Source: Lachnospiraceae bacterium (lineage in GTDB: Bacteria > Bacillota > Clostridia > Lachnospirales > Lachnospiraceae). From it: a DNA stretch of 8,599 nucleotides. The stretch lies in the NCBI GenBank assembly GCA_017412265.1, contig JAFPYK010000251.1, positions 1-8,599 of the forward strand, given 5' to 3'. Under the pieces are notes generated by a model. The model was not told the origin of the DNA. It saw only the letters and a program-made list of their open reading frames with translations, and ran no database searches. Shown here one piece after another: positions 5,730 to 8,599 of this stretch. Position 1 is the stretch's first letter; each line of letters begins with the position of its first letter. The translations under genes were made by a program, and so were the position numbers.

Positions 5730-6116
5730 TTGAGAAAGAACAGCATTAAGAATACCCGCATCAACGGGGAAGTTAAAAAGGAGCTGAGCCGGCTGATCTC
5801 GCAGGAGGTCAAGGACCCGCGGATCTCTCCCTGGACGACGGTCACGGAAGTGGAAGTCGCGCCGGATCTGAAGACCGCCAAGGTCTATATCAGCGTGCTC
5901 GGCTCTGAGGAAGAAGTCGCAGAGACCAAAGCAGGGCTTAAGAGCGCCGCGCCTTATCTTCGCAGCGCTCTGGCGAAGTCTGTCAATCTGCGCAACACGC
6001 CGGAACTGCGCTTTGTCATGGATCAGTCCATCGAGTACAGCATCCGGATGTCGCAGATGATCGACGAGGTCAATGCGGAGATCCGGGAGGATTCGGATGA
6101 GCCAGAAGAAGCTTGA
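5730..6116 (+). CDS. rbfA: 30S ribosome-binding factor RbfA
   Basis: RbfA is a KH-fold protein that binds the immature 30S subunit and acts late in 16S rRNA 5'-end maturation. The 128-residue product has the family start 'RKNSIKNTRINGEVKKELSRLI', followed by 'VKDPRIS', 'VTEVEVAPDLKTAKVYISVLG' and 'LRNTPELRFVMDQSIEYSIRMSQMI', all characteristic. Translation begins at TTG 5730. The acidic C-terminus (about 115-128) is short and unremarkable. The end overlaps the start of the downstream DHH gene by 20 nt. It sits next to infB as in most bacteria, linking subunit maturation with initiation. Confidence 0.95.
   Translation: MRKNSIKNTRINGEVKKELSRLISQEVKDPRISPWTTVTEVEVAPDLKTAKVYISVLGSEEEVAETKAGLKSAAPYLRSALAKSVNLRNTPELRFVMDQSIEYSIRMSQMIDEVNAEIREDSDEPEEA
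6085..6090 (+). promoter_or_regulatory. Ribosome-binding site choosing the start of nrnA
   Basis: GGGAGG inside the end of rbfA lies 6 nt before ATG 6097. It favours this ATG over an in-frame ATG at 6073, which lies upstream of the site. Confidence 0.75.
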
Positions 6117-7074
6117 TCTCCGGGAGATCTGCCGCGACAGCCGCGCCATCGCGATCGGCGGGCACATCCGCCCCGACGGCGACTGCGTCGGATCCTGCCT
6201 GGGCGTGATGCATTATCTGCACCGCCTGTACCCGGATAAGACGGTGGACGTATATCTGGAATTTGTTCCGGATTCCCTGCGTCTGCTGCCGGGCTGGGAG
6301 AAGATCCGCACGGCCTATGACCCTTCCCGGACCTATGATACCTATATCGCGCTGGATAACGGTGATATCGACCGTCTCGGTTTCTCTAAGCCTTACTTTG
6401 ACGCGGCTGAGACAAAGGTCGTGATCGACCACCACATCAGCAACACTTACCGGGGAAAGCATGTGCTGATCGTCCCTCAGGCGTCGGCCGCTTCGGAGAT
6501 TGTCGCCGACCTGATCGACGACGAGGACCTGACCCTGGAGATCGCACAGTGCCTGTACCTGGGCATTGTCCACGATACCGGTGTCTTTAAGCACAACAAC
6601 ACGACGCCGCACACGATGTGTGTGGCCGGCCGTCTCATCGGCTGCGGAATCGATACCGAGCAGATCATCAACGAGAGCTTTTACGAGAAGACCTATATCC
6701 AGAACCAGATTCTGGGCAGGACGCTTCTGGAGAGCTTCCTGGTCTTCGACGGGAAGATGGTCGTCTCCGTGATCAAGAACCAGGTTCTCACTTTCTACGG
6801 AGCGACTTCGCAGGACATCGACGGCGTGATCGACCAGTTAAATGTGACGCACGGGATCGAGGTTGCGGCCCTGATCTATGAGATCGAGCCGGAAGAGTAC
6901 AAGATCAGCCTCCGCTCGCACCACATCGTGGATGTAAGCAAGGTCGCGAAGTCTCTCGGCGGGGGCGGCCACGTGCATGCCGCGGGCTTCAGCGCCACGG
7001 GCAACTGGCACGATATCGTCAACAACATCATGGAGCTTGTGGAGCCCGAGCTTGGCGTGGCATCCGAGGAGTGA
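6097..7074 (+). CDS. nrnA: DHH/DHHA1 phosphoesterase, NrnA type (nanoRNase / pAp phosphatase)
   Basis: The B. subtilis homologue degrades very short RNAs and dephosphorylates pAp (3'-phosphoadenosine 5'-phosphate). From ATG 6097 the protein has 325 residues, near the family norm. Metal-binding motifs are all present: GHIRPDGD (His23, Asp27, Asp29), ALDNGD (Asp87), DHH (111-113) and HDTGVF (His159, Asp160). The DHHA1 domain has the substrate-binding GGGGHVHAAGF (288-298). No membrane segment or signalling domain is attached, so this is the soluble NrnA form and not a GdpP-type cyclic-di-AMP phosphodiesterase. The exact substrate preference cannot be read from the sequence. It overlaps rbfA by 20 nt and ends 14 nt before the chosen truB start, consistent with coupled expression. 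This position in the operon is usual for Firmicutes. Confidence 0.9.
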   Translation: MSQKKLDLREICRDSRAIAIGGHIRPDGDCVGSCLGVMHYLHRLYPDKTVDVYLEFVPDSLRLLPGWEKIRTAYDPSRTYDTYIALDNGDIDRLGFSKPYFDAAETKVVIDHHISNTYRGKHVLIVPQASAASEIVADLIDDEDLTLEIAQCLYLGIVHDTGVFKHNNTTPHTMCVAGRLIGCGIDTEQIINESFYEKTYIQNQILGRTLLESFLVFDGKMVVSVIKNQVLTFYGATSQDIDGVIDQLNVTHGIEVAALIYEIEPEEYKISLRSHHIVDVSKVAKSLGGGGHVHAAGFSATGNWHDIVNNIMELVEPELGVASEE

Positions 7075-7077
7075 CGG

Positions 7078-7083
7078 AAAGGA
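7078..7083 (+). promoter_or_regulatory. Ribosome-binding site proposed for truB
   Basis: AAAGGA lies 5 nt before ATG 7089. A GAGGAG at 7066-7071 could alternatively serve the ATG at 7083 (11 nt spacing). The choice rests partly on the family N-terminus. Confidence 0.5.
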
Positions 7084-7088
7084 TGACT

Positions 7089-7997
7089 ATGATCAACGGT
7101 GTCATCAATGTCTACAAGGAGAAGGGCTATACGTCCCACGACGTCGTAGCGAAGCTCCGCGGCATCACACATCAGAAGAAGATCGGTCACACCGGCACTT
7201 TGGACCCGCAGGCAGAGGGCGTCCTCCTGGTCTGCTTCGGCGCTGCGACACGCATCTGTGACCAGATCGAGGACTGGCACAAATCCTACCATGCAGAATG
7301 CAGGTTCGGCCTGTGCACGGATACGCAGGATCTGACCGGGCAGGTGCTTGAGACACATGAAGTGACCTGTTCCGAGGAAGAGATCCGCGACGCCGCGGCC
7401 TCATTTCAGGGGCCTTACGAGCAGGTCCCTCCGATGTATTCCGCGCTGAAGGTCGGCGGAAAGCGTCTCTACGAGCTGGCCCGCCAGGGCAAGAGCGTCG
7501 AGCGCAAGGCAAGGTGCGTCTGCATCGATGAGATCCGTGTCGGTTCCTATGATCCAGACGAACATGTGGCTGAGCTTGACGTCACCTGCTCCAAGGGAAC
7601 TTACATCCGCACGCTTTGTGAGGATCTGGGAAAGAGACTCGGCTGCGGGGCGGCGATGCAGTCACTGGTGCGCACGGCGGTCGGCGCATTTACCGCGGAC
7701 CGCGCCGTGAAGCTGGATCAGATCGATGAGATGTTCCGCAGGGGCGAACTGAATTCCCTGCTGATCCCCGTCGACTCACTGTTTCCGGAGATGCCTGCCA
7801 TCTCTGTCACGGAGCGCGCAGCGCGCCTGCTGGCCAACGGCAATCCCCTCGCGGATTCGGACGTGGTCCCGGGCTCTGCGCCGGAGGACGGCCTGCGTTA
7901 CCGGGTCTACGGCAGCGACGGGAGGTTTCAGGCGATCTATGCATGGGATGCCGGACGCAAACTGTTTTATCCACACAAAATGTTTCTAACCGATTGA
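7089..7997 (+). CDS. truB: tRNA pseudouridine(55) synthase TruB
   Basis: TruB converts uridine 55 in the T-loop of tRNAs to pseudouridine. From ATG 7089 the protein has 302 residues and starts MINGVINVYKEKGYTSHDVV, as the family does. The catalytic aspartate is Asp39 in GHTGTLDP; other signatures are YSALKVGGKRLYELA (from Tyr117) and KGTYIRTL (from Lys169). The C-terminal part (about 240-302) is the usual Firmicutes TruB extension. Starts at ATG 7083 or GTG 7071 are possible and would add 2 or 6 residues. The stop (7995-7997) is one base from the ribF start. It has no obvious insertion or missing motif. Confidence 0.94.
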   Translation: MINGVINVYKEKGYTSHDVVAKLRGITHQKKIGHTGTLDPQAEGVLLVCFGAATRICDQIEDWHKSYHAECRFGLCTDTQDLTGQVLETHEVTCSEEEIRDAAASFQGPYEQVPPMYSALKVGGKRLYELARQGKSVERKARCVCIDEIRVGSYDPDEHVAELDVTCSKGTYIRTLCEDLGKRLGCGAAMQSLVRTAVGAFTADRAVKLDQIDEMFRRGELNSLLIPVDSLFPEMPAISVTERAARLLANGNPLADSDVVPGSAPEDGLRYRVYGSDGRFQAIYAWDAGRKLFYPHKMFLTD

Positions 7998-7998
7998 T

Positions 7999-8599
7999 AT
8001 GATATACTATCGAGATACCAAAGATATCCGTCTGCCGGAGTCCGTTGTGACACTCGGCAAATTCGACGGGCTGCACATCGGGCACCAGACCCTGCTTGCC
8101 GCCATGCGGGAAAAGACCGGGCCGGGCCTTCCGGGTGTGCTCTTTACATTTGACCCGAAGGACTTTCGGAGCCGTTCGCTGCTCTCGGAAGAAGAGCGGC
8201 GGGAGAAGGCCGAACGGCTGGGCGTGGACATCTTCCTGGACTGGCCGTTTGACGAAGAGACCAGGCACATGGACCCGGAGGGTTTTATCCGGGAGATCCT
8301 GTGCGCTCGTCTGAATATGAAATACCTGGTTGTGGGTGATGATGTCCGCTTTGGGTACAAAAGATCCGGCGATGTGGAGACACTTGCAAGATATGCTTGC
8401 AAATACGGATATGAAGTGGAGATTCTGAGAAAACTCACCTATCTGGGGGATGAGGTCTCCAGCACCCGGATCCGAAAATGCCTGGAGGATGGGTGCATGG
8501 AGGATGTGACCGCCATGCTCGGCGAGCCGTTCTCCTTCCGCGGGAGAATCGTTCACGGCCGGCATCTCGGCACGCAGATGGGAATTCCTACGATCAACG
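7999..8599 (+). CDS. ribF: Bifunctional riboflavin kinase / FAD synthetase RibF (partial, 3' end outside window)
   Basis: RibF phosphorylates riboflavin to FMN and adenylates FMN to FAD. The frame opens at ATG 7999 and is still open after 200 codons at the window edge; about 300 residues are expected in total. The FMN adenylyltransferase domain shows GKFDGLHIGH (20-29, nucleotide-binding), VVGDDVRFGYKRSGD and STRIR (155-159). The riboflavin kinase domain begins near residue 173, with RGRIVHGRHLGTQMGIPTIN at the very end of the window. The ATG is one base beyond the truB stop and I see no Shine-Dalgarno of note before it, so translation probably depends on ribosomes finishing truB. RibF closes this operon in many Firmicutes, often followed by rpsO. 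Confidence 0.93.
   Translation, partial: MIYYRDTKDIRLPESVVTLGKFDGLHIGHQTLLAAMREKTGPGLPGVLFTFDPKDFRSRSLLSEEERREKAERLGVDIFLDWPFDEETRHMDPEGFIREILCARLNMKYLVVGDDVRFGYKRSGDVETLARYACKYGYEVEILRKLTYLGDEVSSTRIRKCLEDGCMEDVTAMLGEPFSFRGRIVHGRHLGTQMGIPTIN

Noticed and set aside
6097..7074. GdpP-like cyclic-di-AMP phosphodiesterase.
   Set aside because: No membrane segments, PAS or GGDEF-like domains precede the DHH domain; length and context match soluble NrnA.
8000..8008. Extended -10-like TGATATACT at the start of ribF, a possible internal promoter.
   Set aside because: The base 17-bp upstream hexamer (7980-7985) does not resemble a -35, and transcripts would begin inside ribF, after its start codon.

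Overview
This window is a near-complete copy of the conserved Firmicutes rimP-nusA-infB operon. The order on the + strand is rimP, nusA, ylxR (rnpM), ylxQ, infB, rbfA, nrnA-type DHH phosphoesterase, truB and the first two thirds of ribF, which runs off the right edge. The gene order, the ylxR-ylxQ pair between nusA and infB, the strong AGGAGG-type ribosome-binding sites and the TTGCAA/extended -10 promoters all point to a Clostridia-type Firmicute. A Lachnospiraceae-like organism with fairly GC-rich coding sequence is my best guess; this is inference, not a database match.

The left edge (1-43) holds the first 14 codons of a minus-strand gene, possibly asnA, with its own extended -10 promoter. 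The roughly 250-base divergent intergenic region contains this minus-strand promoter, a + strand promoter (about 144-172) and a leader of about 115 nt. At its start, the leader carries a 9-bp hairpin followed by an interrupted T-tract. This looks like an intrinsic terminator of the NusA-dependent kind used for autoregulation in Bacillus subtilis. Then follow a small palindrome, a GC-rich stretch and a strong Shine-Dalgarno that selects a TTG start for rimP.

From 295 to the end the genes are packed with gaps of 29 nt or less, or overlap. They form one gene-expression module: 30S maturation (RimP, RbfA), transcription elongation and termination (NusA), RNase P modulation (YlxR/RnpM), an L7Ae-type RNA-binding protein (YlxQ), translation initiation (IF2), removal of nano-RNAs and pAp (NrnA), tRNA pseudouridine-55 (TruB) and flavin cofactor synthesis (RibF). 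No mobile element, CRISPR array or RNA gene is visible, and the gene set itself is ordinary.

What is unusual lies in the low-complexity parts of two proteins. NusA ends in a 71-residue Tyr/Glu/Asp tail with 19 tyrosines and 37 acidic residues. IF2 is about 1011 residues long and has a very large N-terminal extension. That extension contains two 43-residue tandem repeats whose codons have diverged while the protein has not, then an 83-residue Arg/Asp/Gly/Asn block without any hydrophobic or aromatic residue, then a Lys/Asn block. An acidic-aromatic tail and an Arg-rich linker encoded in one operon could interact, but that is speculation.
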